Of a stretch of 46,597 nt of DNA, positions 1-8,863 are shown one piece after another. Under the pieces are notes generated by a model, which did no database searches, was not told where the DNA came from, and was given only the letters and a program-made list of their open reading frames with translations. Position numbers and translations under genes: made by a program. Source of the DNA: Alcaligenaceae bacterium (GTDB lineage: Bacteria > Pseudomonadota > Gammaproteobacteria > Burkholderiales > Burkholderiaceae_B); the NCBI GenBank assembly GCA_012735395.1, contig JAAYHN010000119.1:1-46597 (forward strand), written 5' to 3'. How positions within the stretch are numbered: position 1 is the first letter of the stretch; every line of letters begins with the position of its first letter.

Positions 1-771
1 CTCCATATCCTGACCCGTGACGGAAAAATCAACCAGGACACGCGTCGCAAGCTTAAACAGGTATATCACCTGTACCAGTTCATTGAACCGTTAATGGCGA
101 CTGTCCTGCAGCAAAAAGACAGCCTGAGCCTGGTGGATCACGGTGCCGGCAAGTCGTATCTGGGGTTTATTCTGTACGACCTGTTCCTGAAAGACAAAGC
201 CGGTGCCCATGTGTACGGTATTGAAACCCGCAGCGAGCTGGTGAAAAAATCAGAAGAACTGGCACAGCGACTGGGTTTTGCCAAGGGCATGTCGTTTCTG
301 GCCATGACAGTGGAAGAATCCATTACCTCCACCGAACTGCCGCAAAAGATTGATATCGTGACGGCATTACACGCCTGCAATACCGCCACCGATGACGCCA
401 TACGCTTTGCCCTGGCACGTGATGCACAGTATATTGTGCTGGTCCCCTGCTGCCAGGCCGAAGTGGCGGCCGCCCTGCGTGTGAACAAAGGCAAAACACT
501 GGGTAAAACCCCGCTGTCAGAGTTGTGGCGCCACCCTATCCATACCCGTGAGTTTGGCAGCCAGCTAACCAATGTATTACGTTGCCTGCAACTGGAAGCC
601 CGCGGCTACCAGCTGACCGTAACTGAACTGGTGGGCTGGGAACACTCAATGAAAAACGAACTGATCATTGCCAAAAAAACCGGCGGCTTCAAAAAAAGCG
701 CCCGCGAACGCCAGCTTGAAATTCTGAAAGAATGTAATTTGGAAGCTTTGGCGGAACGGTTCGCTTATTAA
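1..771 (+). CDS. class I SAM-dependent methyltransferase, 5'-truncated by window edge
   Basis: Frame is open from base 1 (LHILTRDGKINQDTRRKLKQVYHLYQFIEPLMATV...) through the 94..771 ORF; SLVDHGAGKSYLGF resembles SAM motif I. Confidence 0.75.
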   Translation, partial: LHILTRDGKINQDTRRKLKQVYHLYQFIEPLMATVLQQKDSLSLVDHGAGKSYLGFILYDLFLKDKAGAHVYGIETRSELVKKSEELAQRLGFAKGMSFLAMTVEESITSTELPQKIDIVTALHACNTATDDAIRFALARDAQYIVLVPCCQAEVAAALRVNKGKTLGKTPLSELWRHPIHTREFGSQLTNVLRCLQLEARGYQLTVTELVGWEHSMKNELIIAKKTGGFKKSARERQLEILKECNLEALAERFAY

Positions 772-821
772 GCGTTTATTTTCTGATTGAACGGCATTGC
801 CCGTTCCTGCGCAAAAGACAA

Positions 822-862
822 AAAAAACGGAATTTGGATTATTCAGCCAAATTCCGTTTTTT
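822..862. terminator. bidirectional Rho-independent terminator
   Basis: CGGAATTTGG (828-837) / CCAAATTCCG (847-856), flanked by A-tract and T-tract; sits between convergent genes. Confidence 0.85.
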
Positions 863-890
863 CTGGTATTAGCCCAATAACAAAATAATA

Positions 891-1475
891 TCAGGCAGGG
901 AAAACCGGTTCGCCCAGGTTCAGCATCAGGCGGTTTGCCCAGCCAAAGATGGAAACCGAATGAATGATATCCAGGATTTCCTTCTCACTCATCCCCAAAT
1001 CTTTCAGGGCCTGTACATGGGCCGGATCGAAATTGTCGGGTGACTCGGTCAAAGCCGTTGCCAGCTTGATAATGGCCTTGTCGCGCTCATTATCACCGGC
1101 AGTGGCCGGATCGGTGAAAACGTCCGCCACGATCTGGTTACGCTTGGTCAATTGCTCAAAACGCTGGGCATGCACCGAAGCACAATACACGCAGCCGTTA
1201 ATACGCGACACCGTCAGGGCACCCAACTCACGCTCGGCCCTTTGCGCACCACCCGGTGCATACATAATGGCATTATAAGTTTCAGAACGGTGATCCAGGA
1301 TTTCCGGCTCATGCACCAGCAGCAGGTAATAATCAGACGTTTTGGCCTGCGGATGACTGGCCTCCAGAATACGCAGCTGTTCTGCGGTGGCGGTTTCCAC
1401 ATTCACCACATCCAGCCAGGCTTTCCAGCCCAGGGTTTCATTGGTGAAACCATTGATTTTAATTACATCACTCAT
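891..1475 (-). CDS. alkylhydroperoxidase/carboxymuconolactone decarboxylase (CMD) domain protein with CxxC-x3-H motif
   Basis: SRINGCVYCASVHAQRFEQ AhpD-like active-site motif; resembles peroxidase-related Avi_7169-type proteins (from memory). Confidence 0.8.
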   Translation of the reverse strand: MSDVIKINGFTNETLGWKAWLDVVNVETATAEQLRILEASHPQAKTSDYYLLLVHEPEILDHRSETYNAIMYAPGGAQRAERELGALTVSRINGCVYCASVHAQRFEQLTKRNQIVADVFTDPATAGDNERDKAIIKLATALTESPDNFDPAHVQALKDLGMSEKEILDIIHSVSIFGWANRLMLNLGEPVFPA

Positions 1476-1990
1476 GCTGTTTTCTCCAATGCCTGCATGG
1501 CTTTCAGGCCGGCAACCAGGCGAATCTGATAGGACAGAAAGGCAATCAGCTGGGCCAGCGCCACGATATCGGGCGTGGCAACGCCCACCTGCTTCAATTC
1601 CAGCAAGGCAGCCTGGTCACCTTCTATGGGCTTCTGTATCAATTTACGGGTAAACAGCAAAATGCTTTCCAGTATATTGTCATTGACCCCGTCAAGCTGG
1701 CCACTTTCAACCGCCTCAATCAGAGATTCTTCCACATTGTTGGCACGGGCCTGTTCCAGATAATGTTCGGCCAGCTCATTGGCACCGGACAGGCGGCTGG
1801 CGTATAACGCCACCAGCCAGCGGTATGTTAATGACAAGCCAAGCGCCGGGCTGAACAAGGCATCGTAACTGGCCTGCGTGCCATTAAGCACTTTTGTCCT
1901 GAAATGTCTTGCTGCATACGTACTGCCTTGGGGGTCCAGTCCCACAAGCGTATCAATCAGGTCTGCTGATTCAGAGTTACTCATCATCAT
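1472..1990 (-). CDS. CMD-domain protein lacking the CxxC motif (Avi_7170-like)
   Basis: 172 aa; no cysteine in the translation; 4-nt ATGA overlap with the downstream CMD gene. Confidence 0.65.
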   Translation of the reverse strand: MMMSNSESADLIDTLVGLDPQGSTYAARHFRTKVLNGTQASYDALFSPALGLSLTYRWLVALYASRLSGANELAEHYLEQARANNVEESLIEAVESGQLDGVNDNILESILLFTRKLIQKPIEGDQAALLELKQVGVATPDIVALAQLIAFLSYQIRLVAGLKAMQALEKTA

Positions 1991-2032
1991 TCCTTTAATT
2001 TAAGTTTAAATTTATATTTATGGTTATCGGGT

Positions 2033-3340
2033 TTATCGGGCTGGCCCGGTATGCTGGCTTACGGCCTGCGCCAGAAAATCTTTTATTTCCGTCCATGTCC
2101 GCTCGTCAGACAAGGCATTGGCATCAGGGCGGCCACCACCGGTACTGACTTTGCCAGACACCGGATGGGCATAAACGACCTGTGTGGTGGGTATATACGG
2201 AAACACAATACTATGGCCGGCATCCTGTGTATCCACCCAGCGCACATCGTAGGGGAAACCCACCGCTTTCAGTTTGTCATGCACCATTTTGCTGTACAGG
2301 CTGGACGGCCAGGAGCCATCATCAGTTCCCGACAGCAAAATAACCGGTGCCTTGATATTTTCCACCGGGATACGCGCCCGCTCAACGGCCTCTTTGTCTT
2401 GCAGGGCAGTCAAGATGGCTTTCTCATGCCGATGCGGTGACGGACCTTCGTCAAAAGGCGCCCAGGTGGCGGTTTTATTGTTTTCCCAGACATGGGTCAA
2501 TGGTTTGCCATTAAGCAGCCAGGCCGGGCCATTACGTCCCACGGCCGGATCGGCGGCATTCTGCCCGCTATGCACCAGTGCTGCCGGCACATACGCCACA
2601 ACGGCAGAAACATCGTTAGGGTACAGGCTGCCCAGCAACAGAACCAGCTCGCCCCCCCGCGATTGCCCGTTAATGGCGACAAAATCTTTATAAGGTTGAT
2701 GGGTTTTACGCAGCCAGTCCAACCCTTTCTTAAAATACTCCAGCGGGGTATTGGAGATATAGTTGGACAGGCCAGGAGCCTTGAAGTAAGCCAGCGCAAA
2801 AGCCAGGTAGCCCTGTGAAGCATAAAGGGCGGCGCGGGGTTCATTAATGCCGCCCCCCGACCCGTTCATGATCATAATGCCAGGGTGCGGGCCCGGTGAA
2901 GCAGGAATAAACAGGGTGCCCACCAAGCCTTCTTCCCGTATTTCAACGCGCTTCACGCCCTCGGCAGCCAGGCGCTGGATAAAGCTGCCCTGCAATACCC
3001 GGTCATCGTAGGCAACCCGGATTCTGGTTTCCAGCGGGCTTAATACATCGAGCGGAAAAACCTCCCGCTCGCCGTCAACAACCGGGATTTGTGACCAAAC
3101 CAGGCCCATGGCCGAGACACCGCTGTAAGAACCGTCCAGCGGGGCATGCCGGCTTAAATCGACAACCCCGTCCGGGTCGGCCTGAAAGCGCGCACTGCTT
3201 TGCCATACCACACCATCACCACGCAGTGTCGTGGCGGTAATAATGACCACCGTTTCAGGTACCAGGGATTCAATCCGGATACTGCGGGGTACATCAATCA
3301 GTGCGTCTTCTGGCGTGATAATGAGTTTTGCGCATGGCAT
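2033..3340 (-). CDS. BAAT / acyl-CoA thioesterase family alpha/beta hydrolase
   Basis: N-terminal beta-sandwich-like region, GQSRGGE nucleophile elbow, late GTDDGSWPS and DAGHSI segments suit a Ser-Asp-His triad. Confidence 0.8.
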   Translation of the reverse strand: MPCAKLIITPEDALIDVPRSIRIESLVPETVVIITATTLRGDGVVWQSSARFQADPDGVVDLSRHAPLDGSYSGVSAMGLVWSQIPVVDGEREVFPLDVLSPLETRIRVAYDDRVLQGSFIQRLAAEGVKRVEIREEGLVGTLFIPASPGPHPGIMIMNGSGGGINEPRAALYASQGYLAFALAYFKAPGLSNYISNTPLEYFKKGLDWLRKTHQPYKDFVAINGQSRGGELVLLLGSLYPNDVSAVVAYVPAALVHSGQNAADPAVGRNGPAWLLNGKPLTHVWENNKTATWAPFDEGPSPHRHEKAILTALQDKEAVERARIPVENIKAPVILLSGTDDGSWPSSLYSKMVHDKLKAVGFPYDVRWVDTQDAGHSIVFPYIPTTQVVYAHPVSGKVSTGGGRPDANALSDERTWTEIKDFLAQAVSQHTGPAR

Positions 3341-3345
3341 ACGGT

Positions 3346-4908
3346 TTATTCCTTGGTAACCATGGCAGGTACGGTACGGTCAGAACTGAGCGGTTTTACC
3401 ACCAGACCTTTTTTCGCTGCCCAAATGTTTTTGTAGTGAAACAAGGGAATAATGCCCACTTCTTCCGACACGGCCACTGCGGCATCACGCATTAAGGCCT
3501 CACGCTTTTCACTGTCAAACTCGGTGGTAACCTGTGCCAGATAGCCATCCAGTTTTTCACTGCTGTAGTGACCCCAGTTGGAAGCACCCAACCCTTTGTC
3601 GGGGTTAACGGTGGCCAGAATACTGACCATGGCATAACTGGCCTCACCGGTACCGTTACCCCAGGCAATTACCGACATGGCATATTCGTTTTTACGGGCC
3701 GTGCTGGAATAAACCGCCCATGGCACCACTTCCACATTGGTTTGCACACCAATCCGTGTCCAGAATTGTGCAACCGCCTGTACGGTTTCAGGTGCCAGCG
3801 GGTAGCGATCGGTCGGTACGTGAACCGTCAGTTTGAACCCCTCGGGGTAACCGGCTTCTTTCAACAGTTCTTTGGCTTTGGCCGCATCAAATTCAATATT
3901 CTTGATGTCGGGGTTATAGCCAATGGAACCTTCCGGCATCCACTGATTGGCTACCGTTACGCCACCTTGCAAAATGCGGTCGGCAATCGCTTCACGGTTG
4001 ATGGCCAGTGACAGGGCTTCACGAACCCGCACATCCAGCAGGGGGTTTTTATCCAACGGTTTACCATTATTGTCGGTAATGTATTTATTGACAGCCGGGT
4101 TAAAGCTTGGCTGCAGTACAAATACACGCAGGCCGTTATAGGCAAAAACACTCACCGACGGGTCTTTCTGCAGTCTGGCCAGGTCAGAAACCGATACCTT
4201 GTCAATTACATCAACGTCACCGGCCAGCAAGGCAGCGGTACGGGAAGCGGCATTGGCGGTATATTTATAATCCACGTTATCCCATTGTGGCTGCTCGCCC
4301 CAGTAATCGGGATTTTTCTTGGCCACCAAACCGGCACCGGGGGTATAGGACACCAGTGTGTAAGGGCCGGTGCCAATGAGTGCCTTGCCCGAGTTGAAAT
4401 CTTCACTGCTGGCGTTTTCTGTGCCATGTTTGCTCACAATATGCACGGAAGCCAGGTTCAGGGGCAAATCAGGATTTGGTACCGTGGTTTTGATAATCAG
4501 GGTTTCCGGGTCCTGAATGGTCACGCTTTCAATCGTGCGCACATAACTGGTGAAAGGGGCAACCAAACCGGGTACCTTGCGGATCCGCTCGATGGAATAC
4601 GCCACATCTTCAGCCACGAAAGGTTTGCCATCGCTCCATTTCACACCCTGGCGCAGTTTGAATTCCCAGGTATTGGGGTCAATATTTTTCCAGCTGGAAG
4701 CCAGGCCGGGCAACAGTTTGTTATAGTAGTTGTTAACCAGCATGTCAAAGAAGAACAGGCCCGTTGAACGGTCACCGGCAAAGTTGTTCAACTGGGGGTC
4801 CAGTGAAGACAGGTTGTCTGCAAAGGCAATTTTCAGGTCATCGGCATGCGCCAAACCACCGGCAGACAGCAGGCCTGCAGTCACAATCGCTAATAGACGT
4901 TTTTTCAT
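3346..4908 (-). CDS. peptide-type ABC transporter substrate-binding protein (SBP_bac_5)
   Basis: Signal peptide MKKRLLAIVTAGLLSAGGLAHA; SLDPQLNNF, WEFKLRQGVKWSDGKPFVAEDV motifs. Confidence 0.9.
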   Translation of the reverse strand: MKKRLLAIVTAGLLSAGGLAHADDLKIAFADNLSSLDPQLNNFAGDRSTGLFFFDMLVNNYYNKLLPGLASSWKNIDPNTWEFKLRQGVKWSDGKPFVAEDVAYSIERIRKVPGLVAPFTSYVRTIESVTIQDPETLIIKTTVPNPDLPLNLASVHIVSKHGTENASSEDFNSGKALIGTGPYTLVSYTPGAGLVAKKNPDYWGEQPQWDNVDYKYTANAASRTAALLAGDVDVIDKVSVSDLARLQKDPSVSVFAYNGLRVFVLQPSFNPAVNKYITDNNGKPLDKNPLLDVRVREALSLAINREAIADRILQGGVTVANQWMPEGSIGYNPDIKNIEFDAAKAKELLKEAGYPEGFKLTVHVPTDRYPLAPETVQAVAQFWTRIGVQTNVEVVPWAVYSSTARKNEYAMSVIAWGNGTGEASYAMVSILATVNPDKGLGASNWGHYSSEKLDGYLAQVTTEFDSEKREALMRDAAVAVSEEVGIIPLFHYKNIWAAKKGLVVKPLSSDRTVPAMVTKE

Positions 4909-4984
4909 TTCAGTTTCCTTCCTTTTTAAATGCGTGTTCCCGCATTATTATTTGACTTGGGGTTTATGGGCTGATTAACCCTGT

Positions 4985-5992
4985 TCAGGGCATATCATTC
5001 AAATGACAGGCACTGACATGATTAATGGCAATTCCTTTAAGCATGGGTACTTCGGTTTTACATCGTTCCATTGCATACTTGCAACGGGGATGAAAGTGAC
5101 AACCCGATGGCGGATTCAGCGGGCTGGGTATTTCACCCTTGATTGCGGCAAAGATTTTCTTGCGCTCACCCAGACGCGGGATCTCTGCCAGCAAAGCCTG
5201 TGTATAGGGGTGATTGGGGTTCCTGAAAATGTCTTCAGTTGGCGCGCTCTCCACGATTTTGCCTAAATACATAATCACGACCCGGTCTGACAAGTGTTCC
5301 ACCACCCCCAGATCATGACTGATAAACAGATAAGTCAGCCCCAGTTCTTCACGCAGATCCATGAACAGGTTCAGGATCTGGGCCTGGATGGAAACATCAA
5401 GCGCGGCCACGGCTTCATCACACACCAGCATGTCGGGCCGTACCGCCAGGGCACGGGCGATCCCGATACGCTGGCGCTGGCCACCGCTGAACTGGTGCGG
5501 AAAACGGTCACGGAAAGCCGCACTCAGGCCGGCCTGTTCCAACTGTGCCGCAACATAATTATCCAGCTCTCTGCTGTTGGCCAGCTTATGGATCAGGGGT
5601 GACTCACCCACAATATCCTTGACCCTTAAACGGGGGTTAAGACTGGCAAACGGGTCCTGAAAAATCATCTGGATGCGCAGCTGCATGTCTTTCAGTTCAT
5701 GCGCACTCATCTGGCGGGTATTGCGGCCATCAATATAAATATTGCCTTCGGTGGGCTTCAGGATACCGGCCGCCATACGGCCCAGCGTGGATTTCCCGCA
5801 ACCCGATTCCCCCACCAGCCCCACCACTTCACCCTTGAAAACATCAAGGCTGACATCACTGACGGCCGCCGTGACAGCCGGGGCGGAAACCAGGCCGGTT
5901 TTTTGCAGGAAACGGCTGAGAGCACCGGTTTTTTTCTCGCCAAACCGTTTGGAAAGATGCTCAAGGCGCAGTAAAGGTGTTGTTTCACTCAT
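4985..5992 (-). CDS. oligopeptide/dipeptide ABC transporter ATP-binding protein (DppF/OppF type)
   Basis: GESGCGKST Walker [16 protein letters not shown] signature, C-terminal CHFHPRCKYAMERC; ATG at 5992 gives ATGA overlap with upstream gene (longer ORF to 6100 less likely). Confidence 0.9.
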   Translation of the reverse strand: MSETTPLLRLEHLSKRFGEKKTGALSRFLQKTGLVSAPAVTAAVSDVSLDVFKGEVVGLVGESGCGKSTLGRMAAGILKPTEGNIYIDGRNTRQMSAHELKDMQLRIQMIFQDPFASLNPRLRVKDIVGESPLIHKLANSRELDNYVAAQLEQAGLSAAFRDRFPHQFSGGQRQRIGIARALAVRPDMLVCDEAVAALDVSIQAQILNLFMDLREELGLTYLFISHDLGVVEHLSDRVVIMYLGKIVESAPTEDIFRNPNHPYTQALLAEIPRLGERKKIFAAIKGEIPSPLNPPSGCHFHPRCKYAMERCKTEVPMLKGIAINHVSACHLNDMP

Positions 5993-6975
5993 GCCGCCGC
6001 TCCTGCCTGATTGCCCGGATGAAAACAGCGAACCAGGTGATGTTCCCCCTGATCGGTAAATTCGGGGCGCACCGCACAGGCGCTGCTGACGCGCGGACAA
6101 CGCGCCGAGAAAGCACAGCCTGCCGGCAGATCCAGCAGGTTGGGTGTCATGCCCTTGATTTGCACCAGACGCTGCCCACGCACATTATTGCCCGGCAGGC
6201 TGTTGATCAGGCCAATGGTATAGGGGTGCTGGGGATTGTCCAGCACCTGGCCTACCGAACCGGATTCCACAATCCGCCCGGCATACATGACCGACAGGTC
6301 ATCGGCCAGCCCGGCCACCACGGAAAGATCATGGGTAATCCAGATCAGGGCCGTACCGTACTGGCGCGACAGGTTCTGCACTTCCGACAGAATTTGTGCC
6401 TGTATGGTGACATCCAGCGCAGTGGTGGGTTCATCGGCAATAATCAGGTCGGGACGCAACAGCAAGGCAATGGCAATCGCCACGCGCTGGCGCATGCCAC
6501 CGGAAAGCTGGTGCGGATACGCCTTCAGGCGGGTTTCCGGACTGGGAATACCCATTAAGCCCAATGTATCGCGGGCACGCTCCCAGGCCTGCCTGTAGCT
6601 GATTTTTTCATGTGCCCTCAGGGTTTCAACCATTTGGGTATCAATCCGCAATACCGGGTTCAGGGTCATCATCGGGTCCTGAAAAATCATGGCAATCCGG
6701 TTACCCCGGATTTCCCGCATTTTGCGGGCAGACAGGGTACGCAAGTCCTGCCCCTTAAAATAAATTTCACCGCCCACCACACGGCCGGGCTCATCAATCA
6801 AACCCATAATTGAAAAGCCGGTCACCGATTTTCCCGAGCCGGATTCACCCACCAGGCCCAGGATTTTGCCTTTTTCCAGCTGGATGGAAACATCATCAAC
6901 AGCGGGTATGGCACCGGCCTTGGTCTGGAACTGCGTTTTCAGGTGACGAACGTCAAGTAATAATGGCTGACTCAT
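5989..6975 (-). CDS. oligopeptide/dipeptide ABC transporter ATP-binding protein (DppD/OppD type)
   Basis: GESGSGKSVT Walker [16 protein letters not shown] signature, CAFSARCPRVSSAC C-terminus. Confidence 0.9.
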   Translation of the reverse strand: MSQPLLLDVRHLKTQFQTKAGAIPAVDDVSIQLEKGKILGLVGESGSGKSVTGFSIMGLIDEPGRVVGGEIYFKGQDLRTLSARKMREIRGNRIAMIFQDPMMTLNPVLRIDTQMVETLRAHEKISYRQAWERARDTLGLMGIPSPETRLKAYPHQLSGGMRQRVAIAIALLLRPDLIIADEPTTALDVTIQAQILSEVQNLSRQYGTALIWITHDLSVVAGLADDLSVMYAGRIVESGSVGQVLDNPQHPYTIGLINSLPGNNVRGQRLVQIKGMTPNLLDLPAGCAFSARCPRVSSACAVRPEFTDQGEHHLVRCFHPGNQAGAAA

Positions 6976-7892
6976 TTGTGTGACCTCGGATTAAAGATTT
7001 CACGCAGACGGTCACTGACCAGATTCAGCGATACGATTGTCAGGAGCAGGGTAATACCCGGGAAAAAGCTGATCCAGTACTGGCCGGACAGCATATATTG
7101 ATAGCCATTGGATATCAGCAAGCCCAGGGACGGTTCGGTCACCGGTACGCCAAGGCCCAGGAAGCTCATGGTGGCTTCAAGGGTGATGGCGCGGGCCACC
7201 TGCAATGTCCCGATCACGATGAGGGGTGGCAAACAGTTGGGCAGGATGTGCCGCAACATGATGCGCCATTGCGGAATCGCCAGGTTAAGGGCGGCCTCGA
7301 CATATTCTTTTTGCCTTTCGGCCAATGCCTGCCCCCTTGCGGTACGGGCATAATAGGCCCACTCCAGAATGACCAGGGTTAAAATCACATTGCCAATCCC
7401 CTTGCCCAGATAGGCCAGGATCATCATGGCAATCAGGATAGAGGGAAAGGACAGCATCAGGTCTACGGTACGCATGATGAAGGCGTCTACCCTGCCACCA
7501 AAATAGGCAGAGCTGACCCCCACAACCGTACCCACCACGCTGGCAATAATGGCCGAGCCGATACCCACCATCAGGCTTATGCGCAGGCCATACATAATCG
7601 CGGAAAACAAATCCCGGCCCTGGCCATCGGTACCCAGCAAATAGGTATAGGTACCCATACCGTTTTCACTGCCGGGCGGCAGGCGGGAATCCAGGATATC
7701 CAGTTGCAGCAGGTCGTATGGGTTTTGCTGTGCAATCCAGTGGGCAAAAACAGCGGCCAGAATCAACAGTATCGCCATCACAAAACCGAATGTCGCCAGC
7801 TTGGATGAAAAGAAGGCGCCCGCCCATTCACGCAGCAGTGATTCTTTGGGCAGAACAGGGGCTTTGTCGGGTATCTGGCTAATATTGCTCAT
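6972..7892 (-). CDS. ABC transporter permease (DppC/OppC type)
   Basis: LLGTDGQGRDLFSAIMYGLRISL and EAALNLAIPQWRIMLRHILPNCLPP EAA-like loop; multiple TM segments. Confidence 0.9.
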   Translation of the reverse strand: MSNISQIPDKAPVLPKESLLREWAGAFFSSKLATFGFVMAILLILAAVFAHWIAQQNPYDLLQLDILDSRLPPGSENGMGTYTYLLGTDGQGRDLFSAIMYGLRISLMVGIGSAIIASVVGTVVGVSSAYFGGRVDAFIMRTVDLMLSFPSILIAMMILAYLGKGIGNVILTLVILEWAYYARTARGQALAERQKEYVEAALNLAIPQWRIMLRHILPNCLPPLIVIGTLQVARAITLEATMSFLGLGVPVTEPSLGLLISNGYQYMLSGQYWISFFPGITLLLTIVSLNLVSDRLREIFNPRSHK

Positions 7893-8863
7893 GATGCCTT
7901 CTCCAGCCGTACCCGTGGATCAAGCAGGCGATAGGCAATATCCACCAGCAGATTGATCGTCACAAAAACGCAAACGATAATAATCAAATAAGCCAAAATA
8001 ACCGGACGGTCAAGCCCGTTGATACTGTCCAGTATCAGTTTGCCGGCACCGGGCCATGAAAAAATGCTTTCCGTCACCACCGCACCCGCAATGGTGGCAC
8101 CCAGCTCAAGGCCCAGCACGGTTACCAGGGGAATCATGGTATTGCGCAGAACGTGTACCGTGATAATACGGAAAGAAGACAAACCCTTGGCACGGGCAAA
8201 CTTGATGTAGTCCAGTGGCATGACTTCACGTACCCCGGCGTGTGTCAGGCGAATGACCAGGGATACCTTGAACAGGGCCAGGTTAATGGCGGGCAGTATC
8301 AGGTGATACAGGCCGTTGGCAGTCAGGAAAGACCACTGCAGGCCAAACACTTCGACCGTTTCACCACGCCCGCTGGACGGCAGCCAGCCCAGATTGACAC
8401 TAAAGGCCATGATGAGCATTAAACCGACCCAGAAAGTGGGTAATGAAAACCCCAGAATACTGCCCGTCATAATGGTGCGTGACAGCAGGCTTTCGGGATA
8501 CAGGCCCGAGACCAGCCCCAGCGGGATGCCTATCACAATGGCCAGAATAAGGGCAGAAAAGGCCAGTTCCATGGTGGCCGGCAAACGCTGCAGCACCAGC
8601 TGCAGTGCGGGCTCATTAAAAATGAAGCTTTTACCCAGATCCCCCTGAAGGGCACTACCCAGAAACTTCAGGTATTGCACCCATAAAGGCTGATCCAGCC
8701 CCAGCTGGGCAATAATCAACGCCCGGTCCCGCTGGTCGGCATCGGGGCCAATCAGGATATCAATCGGATTGCCGATTGCATGCAGTCCCAGAAAAACAAT
8801 AATGGTCATAAGCAAAACAATGACCAGGGCCTGCAAAACGCGCTTAATTAACCATAACGTCAT
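7889..8863 (-). CDS. ABC transporter permease (DppB/OppB type)
   Basis: TLWLIKRVLQALVIVLLMTIIVFLGLHAIGNP N-terminus; IKFARAKGLSSFRIITVHVLRNTMIPLVTVLG EAA motif. Confidence 0.9.
   Translation of the reverse strand: MTLWLIKRVLQALVIVLLMTIIVFLGLHAIGNPIDILIGPDADQRDRALIIAQLGLDQPLWVQYLKFLGSALQGDLGKSFIFNEPALQLVLQRLPATMELAFSALILAIVIGIPLGLVSGLYPESLLSRTIMTGSILGFSLPTFWVGLMLIMAFSVNLGWLPSSGRGETVEVFGLQWSFLTANGLYHLILPAINLALFKVSLVIRLTHAGVREVMPLDYIKFARAKGLSSFRIITVHVLRNTMIPLVTVLGLELGATIAGAVVTESIFSWPGAGKLILDSINGLDRPVILAYLIIIVCVFVTINLLVDIAYRLLDPRVRLEKAS

Noticed and set aside
4285-4767. 160-aa plus-strand ORF inside the SBP gene
   Set aside because: Shadow ORF of a clear SBP_bac_5 coding sequence.
5977-6558. 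193-aa plus-strand ORF across the DppF/DppD junction
   Set aside because: Antisense to two well-supported ATPase genes; no domain recognised.
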